Below, piece by piece: positions 23,621 through 33,454 of a stretch of 64,000 bases of DNA. This DNA comes from Henningerozyma blattae CBS 6284 (lineage: Eukaryota > Ascomycota > Saccharomycetes > Saccharomycetales > Saccharomycetaceae). The stretch lies in the NCBI RefSeq assembly GCF_000315915.1, contig NC_020188.1, positions 265,501 to 329,500 on the forward strand, read 5' to 3'. The stretch's first letter is position 1. Each line of letters opens with the position of its first letter. Both the position numbers and the translations under genes were made by a program. A model generated the notes under the pieces. That model was not told the DNA's origin. It was given only the letters and a program-made list of their open reading frames with translations, and ran no database searches.

Positions 23621-23628
23621 TATATAAG
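23621..23628 (+). promoter_or_regulatory. TATA box with pyrimidine-rich downstream region
   Basis: TATATAAG, followed by CT-rich sequence with CAAG (23650-23653) and TTTTCCCACTCTTTCTTG. In yeast this arrangement is typical of a strong promoter. The only open frame downstream within 250 bases is the 70-codon one at 23825. Confidence 0.35.
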
Positions 23629-23824
23629 AGGCCTGTCTTCCCAAAATTTCAAGTCTACTTTATTCACATTAAGGAAACCAACTTTTCCCACTCTTTCTTG
23701 TTGGCGTCACCTTACAGCTTTTATTCTGTTGGGTTAGATGCCTGACAAGTAGGACACTAATCTTTGATTGGTGTCTGATTGTTATGGAGATGTGGCAGAA
23801 TAATTGGTTAATTCCAATAGGAAG

Positions 23825-24037
23825 ATGTATCTCCAGCTGTTGATATTCGTGATGGTACTGTTGGGAAGCCTTTCTCTTTTTGATAGTCTATTACACCTTT
23901 TTTTTAACCTGATACAGTTGGTCATAATTCTTGCTACATCAATTTATTATATACGTTTAACTAAAATTTGTAAATACAATTTTTCATTATCTTGTTTAAA
24001 TTTCAAGAATTTCCAAATTGATAAAACCTTACTGTAA
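23825..24037 (+). CDS. Candidate small membrane protein, unknown
   Basis: A 70-codon ATG frame (MYLQLLIFVMVLLGSLS... ending NFQIDKTLL). Residues 1-44 are almost wholly hydrophobic and could form one or two membrane spans (MYLQLLIFVMVLLGSLSL and LFFNLIQLVIILATSIYY), followed by a basic, Asn/Lys-rich tail. I recognise no family. A TATA box lies about 200 bases upstream, but another ATG at 23784 opens a 19-codon frame first, which argues against efficient translation. AT-rich DNA easily produces such Leu/Ile/Phe-rich frames, so this is a weak call. Confidence 0.22.
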   Translation: MYLQLLIFVMVLLGSLSLFDSLLHLFFNLIQLVIILATSIYYIRLTKICKYNFSLSCLNFKNFQIDKTLL

Positions 24038-24329
24038 ATAGATATAGTATATAAATCTCGAGCATTTTAGGAAATTTGATTTCTAAATCATACGGCTAAC
24101 ATGGATTTACTTCTCCGTTTCTTTTTTTCTTTTTTCTTGGAATTTTAAAGACATATATTTCAATCTATTATAAGGATGATTAAGATCGCGCGATTTCTTT
24201 CATTAAATTGCAATTATTACAAGGCAAATATAGTCAAGATATTCAGAACTACTTTTCAGTGATTAGCATTATTTTTTATCTCTACATTTAAAGGATAAAT
24301 AACTGACAAACTCATTATTTTAATTCCGT

Positions 24330-26318
24330 ATGGCAGAGTTCTTAAGGATTCCCCTGAATGAAAAAATATACAAGAATGATCTAAAAGACCAGTTATTTAA
24401 TGTACTTAGTAGTTCAGTTCAACGAAACCCTCAAAAATTAGATAATGATATAAATTCATTTGTAAATGTTGAACGTACTTTAGAGAATTTAACTATTTCA
24501 AATAACAGTTTAAATGCATTGAAATTATATTATGTTCAACTATCAAACTTAGAGAATGTTGTCCCTGACGATAAAATTCAATTCAATTGGAGATTAGCGC
24601 TACCTAGCTTAGAATTGGATGCTTCTTTTGAATCTTTACTTCTGGAGAAATGTCTTATTTTGTATAATATTGGCGCAATATATATGGGACTTGGAGTTGA
24701 TTCATATGTTGTAGAAATTCCAGTAGTAAAGGAAGTTTGTCAATATTTCCAGGCTGCAGCTGGTTGTTTTTCGCAAATATTAGAAAATATAAAAGAATTG
24801 AGACACAATCATAATATATTTAATCCCTCGTTCTTGAAATGCTTAATAAATTTGGCCCTCGCTGAAGCCCAAGAATGTTCATGGTTTATATCTAAACAAT
24901 GTGGGCATTCAGATTCTGTTTTATCCAAGTTATCATATCAAATTGCATTATATTATGAAGAAGCATTACGAGAATATATTCTAATGAATTTCAAAGAAAA
25001 CTGGATCAAAGATATTGATGATTATCTACAATTTAAAACAAATTATTTTGTTGCGGCTGCAACGTATAGAAAAGGAATTTATTTATCTTCAAAAAATAAA
25101 TTTGGTTTAGCCATTGCAAATTTAAAATATACGGAATATCTTCTAAATAAAATTAAAAAGACTCGACATAGAGAGAAAATTATTAATTTTCAAACAACTA
25201 GCAATGATAGATTAAATAATGAATTGAGAGATAATGAATCTTTGCATTTACAAGAGATACCAACTCTACAGAGTCCAAATATCAATCCTGCTAATATGGT
25301 ATCTCCACAATATGTAGGTACTATTATTCAAAAAGATTTAATAAAGGGTGATATAAATACATTTACTGACCTGATACCCATATCTGTTATAGAATCATCC
25401 AATGCATACAGAGAAAAACAAGAAAAATATGTTAATGAGGAATTGATAAAACCATTGAAAGAAATTAAAAATAATTTGGAAATTTTTGTTAATACTGATA
25501 TTCAGTTACATTTAGCAAGAACAATCCAACAATCAGAGGTAGCCTCATGTAAAGAATCATTTAAAGAAATGTCTCAATTAGAAACAAACACTAAATCTAT
25601 AATAGATCGATTAATATCTTCATTTACAAAAGAACAAGAAATAAATGAAAAGTACGAGAATAAGTATGGTTATTTAAATTGGAATAACTTATCTCATTCG
25701 CCAGAAAATGATTATATTCGAGAAAAAATTTCATTTGTCAACGAATATATTAAAGAGGGACAATTAGTTACGCAACAAACTAAGCAATTGTATAAATCTC
25801 TAGATTTGCGAACAATTTTGGAACCAACTACTGGTAGCAAAGAATTTGTACTTTTATTTCAAAGATTTACTATGATAAACAATTACAGATCCACTTTTTT
25901 ACGTAATATAAAATTAAAATCAGAAAATAACCCTATATTACCAAAATTGATTAAGACTTATAGCACAGAAGGAATATCTTTATTTCCACAAGTGTTTAAT
26001 GATCATTTAAAATTATTTGAGAATGATCGTAAAGAAATATTGGACGAGGAGGTGAAAAATATAGAATATAAGCATCATTTACAAAAACTTGAGCCCCAGA
26101 CTACACAGATTACAAAATCCATATTAGATTCTAACCCTGAACGCTATAAGGCTATTGAACAGTTTGCAAATGTAAAACTTAATATTATGCATGGAATTAA
26201 GTTTTATGAAGATTTACTTATGTCTGTAAATGATTTACAAGATCGTATCAATGTATTCTTGAATCAGAATAAAAACAAAAGAACACAGGAGGCAACCCGA
26301 TTGGGTATTGTCTTGTGA
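24330..26318 (+). CDS. RIM20: Bro1-domain scaffold of the alkaline-pH (Rim101) pathway
   Basis: Homologue of S. cerevisiae Rim20 (YOR275C), which binds ESCRT-III Snf7 on endosomes and presents the transcription factor Rim101 to the protease Rim13 for activation. Residues 1-370 form a Bro1 domain (start MAEFLRIPLNEKIYKNDL; helical repeats with CLILYNIGAIYMGLG, CLINLALAEAQECSW). Residues about 375-650 form the coiled V domain that binds substrate. At 662 residues it equals Rim20 (661) and lacks the proline-rich C-terminus of the longer Bro1 (844). It converges with MOD5, as in S. cerevisiae. Confidence 0.94.
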   Translation: MAEFLRIPLNEKIYKNDLKDQLFNVLSSSVQRNPQKLDNDINSFVNVERTLENLTISNNSLNALKLYYVQLSNLENVVPDDKIQFNWRLALPSLELDASFESLLLEKCLILYNIGAIYMGLGVDSYVVEIPVVKEVCQYFQAAAGCFSQILENIKELRHNHNIFNPSFLKCLINLALAEAQECSWFISKQCGHSDSVLSKLSYQIALYYEEALREYILMNFKENWIKDIDDYLQFKTNYFVAAATYRKGIYLSSKNKFGLAIANLKYTEYLLNKIKKTRHREKIINFQTTSNDRLNNELRDNESLHLQEIPTLQSPNINPANMVSPQYVGTIIQKDLIKGDINTFTDLIPISVIESSNAYREKQEKYVNEELIKPLKEIKNNLEIFVNTDIQLHLARTIQQSEVASCKESFKEMSQLETNTKSIIDRLISSFTKEQEINEKYENKYGYLNWNNLSHSPENDYIREKISFVNEYIKEGQLVTQQTKQLYKSLDLRTILEPTTGSKEFVLLFQRFTMINNYRSTFLRNIKLKSENNPILPKLIKTYSTEGISLFPQVFNDHLKLFENDRKEILDEEVKNIEYKHHLQKLEPQTTQITKSILDSNPERYKAIEQFANVKLNIMHGIKFYEDLLMSVNDLQDRINVFLNQNKNKRTQEATRLGIVL

Positions 26319-26469
26319 AATATCGAATACATTCCTATCAACAAGAACAGAAAATATATATTTATATTTAGTTATCACATGTCATCTCTATAAAATATGT
26401 ATAACTAAATAAGATTATGATAACGATTGAACTTATATGTTAATTGTACTTTATTTCACCCTAAATTCA

Positions 26470-27768
26470 TTAATTCTCCCTTTCATTTTCTATTTTAGAA
26501 CCGTTTTGTGCCTTCCATTTCTCATATGCAGCAAGTTTTGCACCTCTATTTAAGTTATGTTTATGTCTTCTACTTTTCAAATGAATATTCCATTGATCTT
26601 TACCGATAACAGTTAATTCAGAATTGTCACTGTTACGGCATATAGAACAACTAAAATGTCCTTCTGGTTTGGTAGTGTTCTCCAAGTTTGGTAGCAATTT
26701 TTCTAGCTCAGGTGGAGCATGAGCTTCCGAAATGCTATTATTATTTACAAAATCGGTCGTTATTCTCAAAGCTCTTTCTGATACTAAAGTATTCCACTGA
26801 TCCAAATCAGTTGCATTTAATAAATAAATGTCCCCATTTATATCAGGGATCAACATATTACGAATCCATTTTACTTGTCTTTTAGCATACTGTCTTGTTC
26901 TGATTTTCATTCTTTCAATGCAATCTTCTAATTTAACATTATCTTTATCTTCTAGCCACGGTAAAAACTCCTTAAATCCAATTACTTGCCATACCCCATT
27001 TTCACACTGATCAATCGAATAATTATTTTCTTTATAGTATTTATATAACTGCTCGATTTCCTCCATACCTCCTAATTCTAGCATTTTATCAACACGATTA
27101 TCTAATCTTTTATTTAAGGCAGCTCTATCACTAAAAAGACATAAAAATAAAGTATCATATCTCAAAGTATTTTCTTGCTCAGCAAAAGTTTCGCTGGGTG
27201 TTTTACCTGTACAATAATATATTTCTAGCATTCTTTTCACACGTCTTATATCATTTGGATGATATTTATCTGCTATTTTGGGATCATATTTTATAAGAGC
27301 ATTAAATATTAAATTTGAATCATTTGAATCTAAAATTTTTTGTTCATCTATTGTGATTTTTCTATTTTTCGTTTGATCTTGATCCTTTTTCACACTTTTA
27401 TTAAACAATGCTTGTAGATAATAGTGTGTACCACCAACCACTACAGGAATTTTACCTCTACTGTGAATGTCTTCAATAGCTTCAATACATTCTTTTTCAA
27501 ATCTATGAAGATAATATTCATCTTTCCAATCTATATGATTGATTACATGATGAGGAACACCTTCGCGTTCTTCCAATGGATGTTTATTGGTAATAATTGG
27601 AATATCCTTATAGACTTGCATAGAATCAGAATTAACTACTTCACCATTGAAATGACTAGCGATTTGGATAGATAATTGAGATTTCCCCACACCAGTTGTA
27701 CCAGCTATAACGATTACTTTTTTTGTTGATATTGACATTTTTGATTTTTGTAAAATATTTTTTAGCAT
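26470..27768 (-). CDS. MOD5: tRNA isopentenyltransferase (i6A37), dual-localised
   Basis: Homologue of S. cerevisiae Mod5 (YOR274W), adding dimethylallyl to A37 of certain cytosolic and mitochondrial tRNAs. P-loop GTTGVGKS (residues 23-30), then NSDSMQVYKDIPIITNKH and the tRNA-binding RQYAKRQVKWIRNM. A C-terminal zinc finger has C374, C377, H396, H402 (Cys-x2-Cys-x18-His-x5-His). Two in-frame ATGs occur, at codons 1 and 11 (27768 and 27738). In S. cerevisiae the two starts at codons 1 and 12 give the mitochondrial and the cytosolic/nuclear forms. The ten-residue extension MLKNILQKSK is basic and resembles a short targeting sequence. 432 residues against 428. Confidence 0.97.
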   Translation of the reverse strand: MLKNILQKSKMSISTKKVIVIAGTTGVGKSQLSIQIASHFNGEVVNSDSMQVYKDIPIITNKHPLEEREGVPHHVINHIDWKDEYYLHRFEKECIEAIEDIHSRGKIPVVVGGTHYYLQALFNKSVKKDQDQTKNRKITIDEQKILDSNDSNLIFNALIKYDPKIADKYHPNDIRRVKRMLEIYYCTGKTPSETFAEQENTLRYDTLFLCLFSDRAALNKRLDNRVDKMLELGGMEEIEQLYKYYKENNYSIDQCENGVWQVIGFKEFLPWLEDKDNVKLEDCIERMKIRTRQYAKRQVKWIRNMLIPDINGDIYLLNATDLDQWNTLVSERALRITTDFVNNNSISEAHAPPELEKLLPNLENTTKPEGHFSCSICRNSDNSELTVIGKDQWNIHLKSRRHKHNLNRGAKLAAYEKWKAQNGSKIENEREN

Positions 27769-28035
27769 ATAATATTATAATATTGCATGTAATGATAGTA
27801 ACCTTGGTTATATGCCTGAAATTGAGATTTTTTCAGTCCACCTTCTGTTTGCTTGAAACATTTTTTAAGCTCATCGGATATGTGCATTTTTTTTTCAGAC
27901 GTGAGCCATTTTCATAAAGCAAAAGAAATTGGCGGTAACAAGGAAAAAAAAGGATCTTCATATATTAATCAAATACAAGAAAAAAGAGCAAAAAAAAAGC
28001 AAGCTTAGTATTCGCTAAATTAATTTATAAATAAT

Positions 28036-29439
28036 CTATATAGCAAGAGGTTTGAGCATTGATTCATTCTCTTTTTTATTTAAGTCGGTTGTTCTTACAT
28101 GTTTAACATTTGCTTTTGGTAATGAATTGATTACTTCAGGATTTGGAATTAGGCCTTTCATTGTAATCTCATCATTAAATGCCTTGAAAAACTTACATAT
28201 TGGCTCAGCATACCATCTTTCGCCGGAACTATTTTTAAACCAAGCTATATGACCACCGATTGAAGTTTTATCTAATATAACGAATGGGTTTTGTTTAATT
28301 AAATCATCTGGAAGTGAATCAGAACCTACGATTGGATCATCCATTGCATTGATGGCCAATAGAGGAGTTCTTATAGTAGCAATCCTCTTGTATGAAGAAG
28401 AATCGTTATAATAGTCTTGAGCATCTTTATAACCAAAGAGAGGGCCTGTATAAGTATCATCAAATTCAATAACAGTTTTGATTGAATTCAATTTTTCATC
28501 TTTAAATGAATCTTGAAATTCAATATTCGTCCTTAATACTGGTAAATGTTTTTTTGTCAAATCGACTAAATTATTCCCCAGGGCAGGTGAATAAGCCCAT
28601 TTCCCCACTGGGGTATTATTTATATAATATGAGGATCTCGATAGATTCCAAGGATTGCCCATGACTACAGCACATTTGATATCTGATTTTGATGATTCTT
28701 CACCTAAATAGTTTGCTAGCATTGATGCACCCAAGGAGAACCCAATCATATAAAAGGGTCTATTGGGGTATAACTCTCTTAGTTTCTTTACAGCAAATCT
28801 AATATCATTAGTCCAGCCACCATTATAAAGTTTTGGTGTAGTAATGGAAGAATTACAACAACCTCTTGAATTTAAAACACAAGCTTCAAACCCAAATTGG
28901 GATGAGGTTATTGATTTAATAATAGCTCTCACATAACTTTCTGCAGAACCACCTGTCAATCCATGCAAAACTATAAGCATTGGCTTACTGTCATCTGAAG
29001 GCTTCACTGTATCAGGATGAATAAATGAGTAATCAAATTCGGTTGGTAGCGAGAAGTCTGTCTGAGTCTCAGGAATATATACTTCCTCATTAGTATCCTG
29101 CTGGTGATCATTAAAGGGAGAAACTGCAAAATCTAAAGCACCCTGTCCATGATCAGGATAATCTATAATGAATCTTTTGTATGAAACTATATCTCTATCA
29201 ACAAATGAATTATACGAAGCATATATCGTTTGCAAATGGCCATTTACTAGCCAAGGATGTAATGAACTCTTTGCATCGTTGGATAATTCTGGAGAATGTT
29301 TATCTATTAAGCTTTGTAAACTAATAGCATCTATATTATTTGAAGTGTTATGTATTGCCTTGGGTTCAATAAATGTTAATGGAGTAGAAGAGTATGTTTG
29401 TTTTACAGCTAACGTGGTGAACCTATCTATGAAACGCAT
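28036..29439 (-). CDS. MGL2: Alpha/beta-hydrolase, monoacylglycerol lipase type
   Basis: Homologue of S. cerevisiae YMR210W (MGL2), a lipase of the family that also contains the ethyl-ester synthases Eht1 and Eeb1. Conserved start of the fold HPWLVNGHLQTIYAS (61-75), oxyanion-hole region LIVLHGLTGGS (H159, G160), nucleophile in GFSLGAS (S235), acid in NAMDDPIVG (D368) and His in SIGGHIAW (H397), so the triad is complete. 467 residues against 449. YMR210W orientation and position relative to MOD5 and ERG12 fit the YMR track. The single copy and context favour YMR210W over Eht1/Eeb1. Confidence 0.9.
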   Translation of the reverse strand: MRFIDRFTTLAVKQTYSSTPLTFIEPKAIHNTSNNIDAISLQSLIDKHSPELSNDAKSSLHPWLVNGHLQTIYASYNSFVDRDIVSYKRFIIDYPDHGQGALDFAVSPFNDHQQDTNEEVYIPETQTDFSLPTEFDYSFIHPDTVKPSDDSKPMLIVLHGLTGGSAESYVRAIIKSITSSQFGFEACVLNSRGCCNSSITTPKLYNGGWTNDIRFAVKKLRELYPNRPFYMIGFSLGASMLANYLGEESSKSDIKCAVVMGNPWNLSRSSYYINNTPVGKWAYSPALGNNLVDLTKKHLPVLRTNIEFQDSFKDEKLNSIKTVIEFDDTYTGPLFGYKDAQDYYNDSSSYKRIATIRTPLLAINAMDDPIVGSDSLPDDLIKQNPFVILDKTSIGGHIAWFKNSSGERWYAEPICKFFKAFNDEITMKGLIPNPEVINSLPKANVKHVRTTDLNKKENESMLKPLAI

Positions 29440-30215
29440 TTTTACTTGAATAAATTAAGATTGTGTATGTTATATTATTATTCTCTTTATCGTTTTACCC
29501 AATTTCCTAGGTATGAACTGTTTCTATATTTATGAATAATTTTACCTGTAAATCCAAAAATTTCAAGGAATTTCAAACCTCCAGGGTTGTACGGACTTTG
29601 GTTCCATTTTGGGAAATAGCATAGATAATAAAACTTTTAATCAATAATCCAATAAGAGCAAAAGGCAAGAATTTAGTACTATAATCATTCTATTAGTCGT
29701 GCGTAATAAATTGACTTATCTTGTTAAAATATATATATATATATGTGTGTGTGAGCACATAGACATCTAACTCAATTTATACTAATTTCAAAACACAAAT
29801 TTTTCAATACCAAGTGTACTTAAAATTGTAATAACTTTAAAGATATACTGATCTGTTTCACTCCCTTTCTAATCGTATTGTCAATATATCTCTTCTTGTA
29901 CCATCGCTTAAGAAACAAATATTATCTAAGCAATATTAAATTAGATGACCAATGCTACAAAAACTAAAGCCTTAGCATGTGAAAAAAATAAAGGTAAAAA
30001 AATAGTAGCTCCTGGTTTAAGCCTCACTTGTCATTAGCTCATTTTCCTAATGATTCTTACAGTATTTTTATTTACCTTCTTAGCCTCTTGTTTTATTATT
30101 ATTGCAGAGGTTATGTGACGCTCTGGCGTAGTCCGGAAAACACTACAGATCTGTCAATTTAGTCCCATTTCCCAGTATGGACACAAAGAAGCCCTACGGG
30201 GAAATTTGTTGGGCA

Positions 30216-30253
30216 AAATTCTCGGTAGCGAAGGCTTTTAACGCCGAGAATTT
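30216..30253. promoter_or_regulatory. 10-base inverted repeat, CGG-N18-CCG
   Basis: AAATTCTCGG (30216-30225) and its exact reverse complement CCGAGAATTT (30244-30253), 18 bases apart, about 400 bases before TPO4. The CGG...CCG geometry is that of a binding site for a Zn2Cys6 dimer; the factor is unknown. Confidence 0.5.
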
Positions 30254-30265
30254 AAGAGCTTAGTC

Positions 30266-30323
30266 TCGGGTATAGTTGTTATACCCGACGATGAGATACT
30301 AGAATTCTTGATTTTCGGGTATA
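30266..30323. promoter_or_regulatory. TCGGGTATA inverted repeat plus a third direct copy
   Basis: TCGGGTATA (30266-30274) and its reverse complement (30280-30288) form a hairpin with a 5-base loop (CGG-N15-CCG). A third copy occurs at 30315-30323. Three exact 9-mers in 58 bases upstream of a drug/polyamine transporter suggest a specific regulator. Confidence 0.5.
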
Positions 30324-30652
30324 ATAAGAATTTCATGTCATATATCCGATGGATAAGTTTCTAAACCCCGTCAGTTAAAGGTTGTCATCTTCTATAGGCT
30401 ATATTATTTATCTTTAAAAACAGTTAATATCATTAACCAATATATTTCTAGCAATGGTAATAATAAAGAAATTGTGGCATTTAATGATCCTTAATATATA
30501 TATATAGTCCTACATCTAAGCATATATATATGAAAAGATGAGGTTTCTCTTGTATGTAGTGTGAATCTGGAAAAATTGATCAAACTAATAATTTTTTAGA
30601 TAAACTGATAGATTTATACAAATAAAATACCAAAACTATAGTTGTGAACAAA

Positions 30653-32581
30653 ATGACTTCTGTTAAGGAAGAAGATTATAACTCTACAGTGGGCTCCACG
30701 TTCAGTTCCAAATCAAATCACATCCATCATCGTGCTTCTAATGGTAATTTCTCCACTGGCACACAAGAGGTGTCAGATGATGATGACACTCCAATAGATC
30801 CTCAGACTTTGGATTGGGATGGTCCAGCAGATATGGATAATCCACATAATTGGTCTACTCTCAAGAAATGGAGTTGTACCATGATTGCTGCTATCTTATG
30901 TTTAGTTGTAACAATGGGTTCCTCATTATATGTGACAGGTGTGCCTGAGATGGTTCTTCAATATCATTATAGTCAAACGTTAGCATTAGCTGGGTTAACT
31001 TTCTATTTATTTGGTCTTTCTACTACCATGGGTGCCCCTCTAAGTGAAGTGTTTGGTAGAAAGCCAGTCTATGTTATCTCTTTGCCATTATCAATGTTAT
31101 TCGCAATGGGTGTCGCATTGTCAGGAGGGAAACAAAGAATCATCTTACCTTTAAGATTCTTCTCAGGGGTATTTGCCTCTCCCGCATTATCTGTTGCTGG
31201 TGGTACTATCATGGATGTTTTTGATATTGACGAAGTCTCTGTGTCTATGACATTTTTCTGTTTAGCACCTTTCTTGGGACCTGTCATTAGTCCCGTCATG
31301 GCTTCATTCGCTACTGAGAAGAAAGGTTGGAGATGGGCCACTTATATTCAATTAATTGCTGGTGGTGTCATTATGCCATTTTTAATTCTAATGCCAGAAA
31401 CTCATAAAGGCGTTATCCTAAGGAAACGTGCCAAGAAGAGAGGTTTGAATTTAAAGAAATTATCAAAAGAAGATCAAAAGATTTTTGCCAAGATGACTTT
31501 AAAGATTACTTTAACAAGACCTTTACATATGTTAGTCGTTGAACCAATTGTTTTAGTCTTCAGCATCTATGTTGCCTTCATCTTTGCTGTGCTATTTGCC
31601 TTTTTTGAGGCTTACCCAGTTATTTACCGTGGTGTATATCATATGAGTATTGGTATTTCAGGGTTACCATTTTTGGGTATTGGTATTGGGTTATGGTTAG
31701 GTTCTGCATTCTATCTATTCATTGATCGTAAATATTTATTCCCTGCACCTCCAAAGGGTACTCCACCTTTGGCTAATTCAACTTCTTTAAGAACCACCCC
31801 TTATAGAGGTAAGAGAAATGCTGAAACCGGTGAATTGGTTCCAATCTTACCAGAAGATTTATTATTAGCTTGTAAGTTTGGTGCTGTTGCATTACCAGTT
31901 GCCTTATTTTGGCAAGCATGGACTGCCAGAGCTGATGTTCATTGGATGGCTCCAATCGCAGCTGGTGTTCCATTTGGATTTGGGCTAATTTTGATTTTTT
32001 TCTCAGTCATCATGTATTTCTCCACTTGTTATCCACCTATTTACATGGCATCAGCTATGGCTGCTAATAATATGTTAAGATATGTGACAAGTAGTGTCTT
32101 TCCATTATTTACCATTCAAATGTATCAAAATATGAAAATTCAATGGGCAAGTACATTATTTGCCTTGATTTGTTGTGTTCTATTACCTGTTGCATGGATT
32201 TTTGAAAAATGGGGACCAAGGTTAAGAACCACATCTGAATTTGGTTGGGCTGCCTTCATGAAACAACAAGCTGAAGAAAAGGCTAAACTTGAAGCTGAAA
32301 AAAATGAAAATCACTTAACCTCTAATACTGATATTGATCAAACTACAATTGAAGAAAACAAGGACATTGAAGATGACGTACATGATATTAAAACTTCGGG
32401 TGGTATTGATATTTCCACTTTACAATCGTTAACAAGAGAAATAACACGCCATTCCATGAAACAAGAACATGAAATGTTGGAAAGAGCACACACAAATGTG
32501 TCTGGACCAGCACCTGCCGAGATATATACAAATATGGAGAATGATTCTGAAAGTTCTTCCAATATCATTCCCACCGTATGA
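30653..32581 (+). CDS. TPO4: Polyamine/drug efflux transporter of the plasma membrane (MFS, DHA1)
   Basis: Homologue of S. cerevisiae Tpo4 (YOR273C), a proton antiporter exporting polyamines. The start is the ATG at 30653 (MTSVKEED). The cytosolic N-terminus ends with the family motif DWDGPADMDNPHNWSTLKKW (54-73). Twelve membrane segments follow, with the MFS motif A GAPLSEVFGRKPVY at 127-140, a central cytosolic loop (HKGVILRKRAKKRG) and a second loop FIDRKYLFPAPPKGTP. A charged C-terminal tail of about 110 residues contains the Asp/Glu/Lys-rich segment. 642 residues against 659. TPO4 is preferred to TPO1-3 by position next to FSF1 on the YOR track. Confidence 0.92.
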   Translation: MTSVKEEDYNSTVGSTFSSKSNHIHHRASNGNFSTGTQEVSDDDDTPIDPQTLDWDGPADMDNPHNWSTLKKWSCTMIAAILCLVVTMGSSLYVTGVPEMVLQYHYSQTLALAGLTFYLFGLSTTMGAPLSEVFGRKPVYVISLPLSMLFAMGVALSGGKQRIILPLRFFSGVFASPALSVAGGTIMDVFDIDEVSVSMTFFCLAPFLGPVISPVMASFATEKKGWRWATYIQLIAGGVIMPFLILMPETHKGVILRKRAKKRGLNLKKLSKEDQKIFAKMTLKITLTRPLHMLVVEPIVLVFSIYVAFIFAVLFAFFEAYPVIYRGVYHMSIGISGLPFLGIGIGLWLGSAFYLFIDRKYLFPAPPKGTPPLANSTSLRTTPYRGKRNAETGELVPILPEDLLLACKFGAVALPVALFWQAWTARADVHWMAPIAAGVPFGFGLILIFFSVIMYFSTCYPPIYMASAMAANNMLRYVTSSVFPLFTIQMYQNMKIQWASTLFALICCVLLPVAWIFEKWGPRLRTTSEFGWAAFMKQQAEEKAKLEAEKNENHLTSNTDIDQTTIEENKDIEDDVHDIKTSGGIDISTLQSLTREITRHSMKQEHEMLERAHTNVSGPAPAEIYTNMENDSESSSNIIPTV

Positions 32582-33454
32582 GCAATATCTGCTATTTTTG
32601 ACTTTCCAAATTCCTTGCATTCTGGTTCAATTTCTTTTTTGTTTTCATATTCACATTTATATACATTTACCCATTATACCTTTTAATAATTCATTTATAT
32701 ACATCCTTAATTTTAATTACTTATACTTTTTTATTACATTCACGAATGTTTTTTTACTCACGTTTGTTGCCAATTTGAGTTGAATTTTAATCATGAACTT
32801 TTATCTTTGGTTTTCCAAATTGTTTCCCACGTTAAAACATTTCAGTTTTAAGTATAGGCTTTACATTGTTATATATTTTAAATGTCATTTACAATCAAAT
32901 TAGATCAAGATAGTGGTAGAAAATATCTCATTCACGCAGTTACCGACTTAATGCGATACACTAATCTTATGTAGACAAAAGATTTTGCAAAAGACAGTAT
33001 GAGGACGCTCATGATTGTTGTTCTTGCCTTCTTTTCCCCTTCGTTCATCAACAGAAAAGATGGCAAAGTGAATAGAAGGCGTTCGTATCACCCTCTCTAA
33101 AACAAACCAAAAAAAAAAGAATGGGAAGATTTAATAACATTTTTAAATTTCTGATTTCCATTGGCATTTTATATTAAAAATTTTTCAAGAATATTTCTAA
33201 ACGAAAGTTCGCTTTTTTTTCTTCTCCGGACATTTCAAATTGCCGGATCCGCTCATCGATTCTTTTGATGTCAAATAAAAAAAATTTAGGTCAAACCTTT
33301 GAAATATCTATCTATATATAAATATATCGGATAAACAAGTAAAAAAAAAAGTAAAAATATTTTGATAGCTATAAATATAAATATATACTTTTTCAACCTT
33401 AAAATTCTTGTAACCGTTACCGATAGTGGAGTTTAACATTGACCTTAGTTTATA
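32582..33454. other. Intergenic region between TPO4 and FSF1
   Basis: 873 bases, no gene seen. A GC-richer patch at 33215-33260 has TTCTCCGGACATTTC and GCCGGATCCGCTCATCGA (a PAC-like CTCATCG). YTM1 (YOR272W) lies here in S. cerevisiae and is missing. Confidence 0.5.

Larger units (their letters stand above)
22639..24329. other. 1.7-kb intergenic region between GAS3 and RIM20
   Basis: The longest gap in the window and a divergent promoter region. It contains no recognisable conserved gene. Three open frames are worth noting: 22932-23129 (65 codons, hydrophobic), 23371-23745 (no convincing start) and 23825-24037 (70 codons, membrane-like). A TATA box (TATATAAG, 23621-23628) followed by pyrimidine-rich DNA looks like a real promoter core without an obvious gene behind it. 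SCJ1, CEF1, EFR3, HEM4 and CAF20 would be expected around here in S. cerevisiae and are absent. Confidence 0.5.
29440..30652. other. Divergent promoter region of the YMR210W-type gene and TPO4
   Basis: 1213 bases, no gene. An (AT)/(GT) tract at 29731-29754, a GC-richer island at 30110-30300 with two strong inverted repeats and three copies of TCGGGTATA on either strand (separate entries), and (AT) tracts near 30495-30530. Confidence 0.6.

Noticed and set aside
23356..23745. 129-codon frame between GAS3 and RIM20
   Set aside because: It begins at TTG and runs through the TATA box and pyrimidine-rich promoter-like DNA.
30644..30652. GTG-initiated start three codons before the TPO4 ATG
   Set aside because: Yeast nuclear genes start at ATG; 30653 is the first ATG of the frame.
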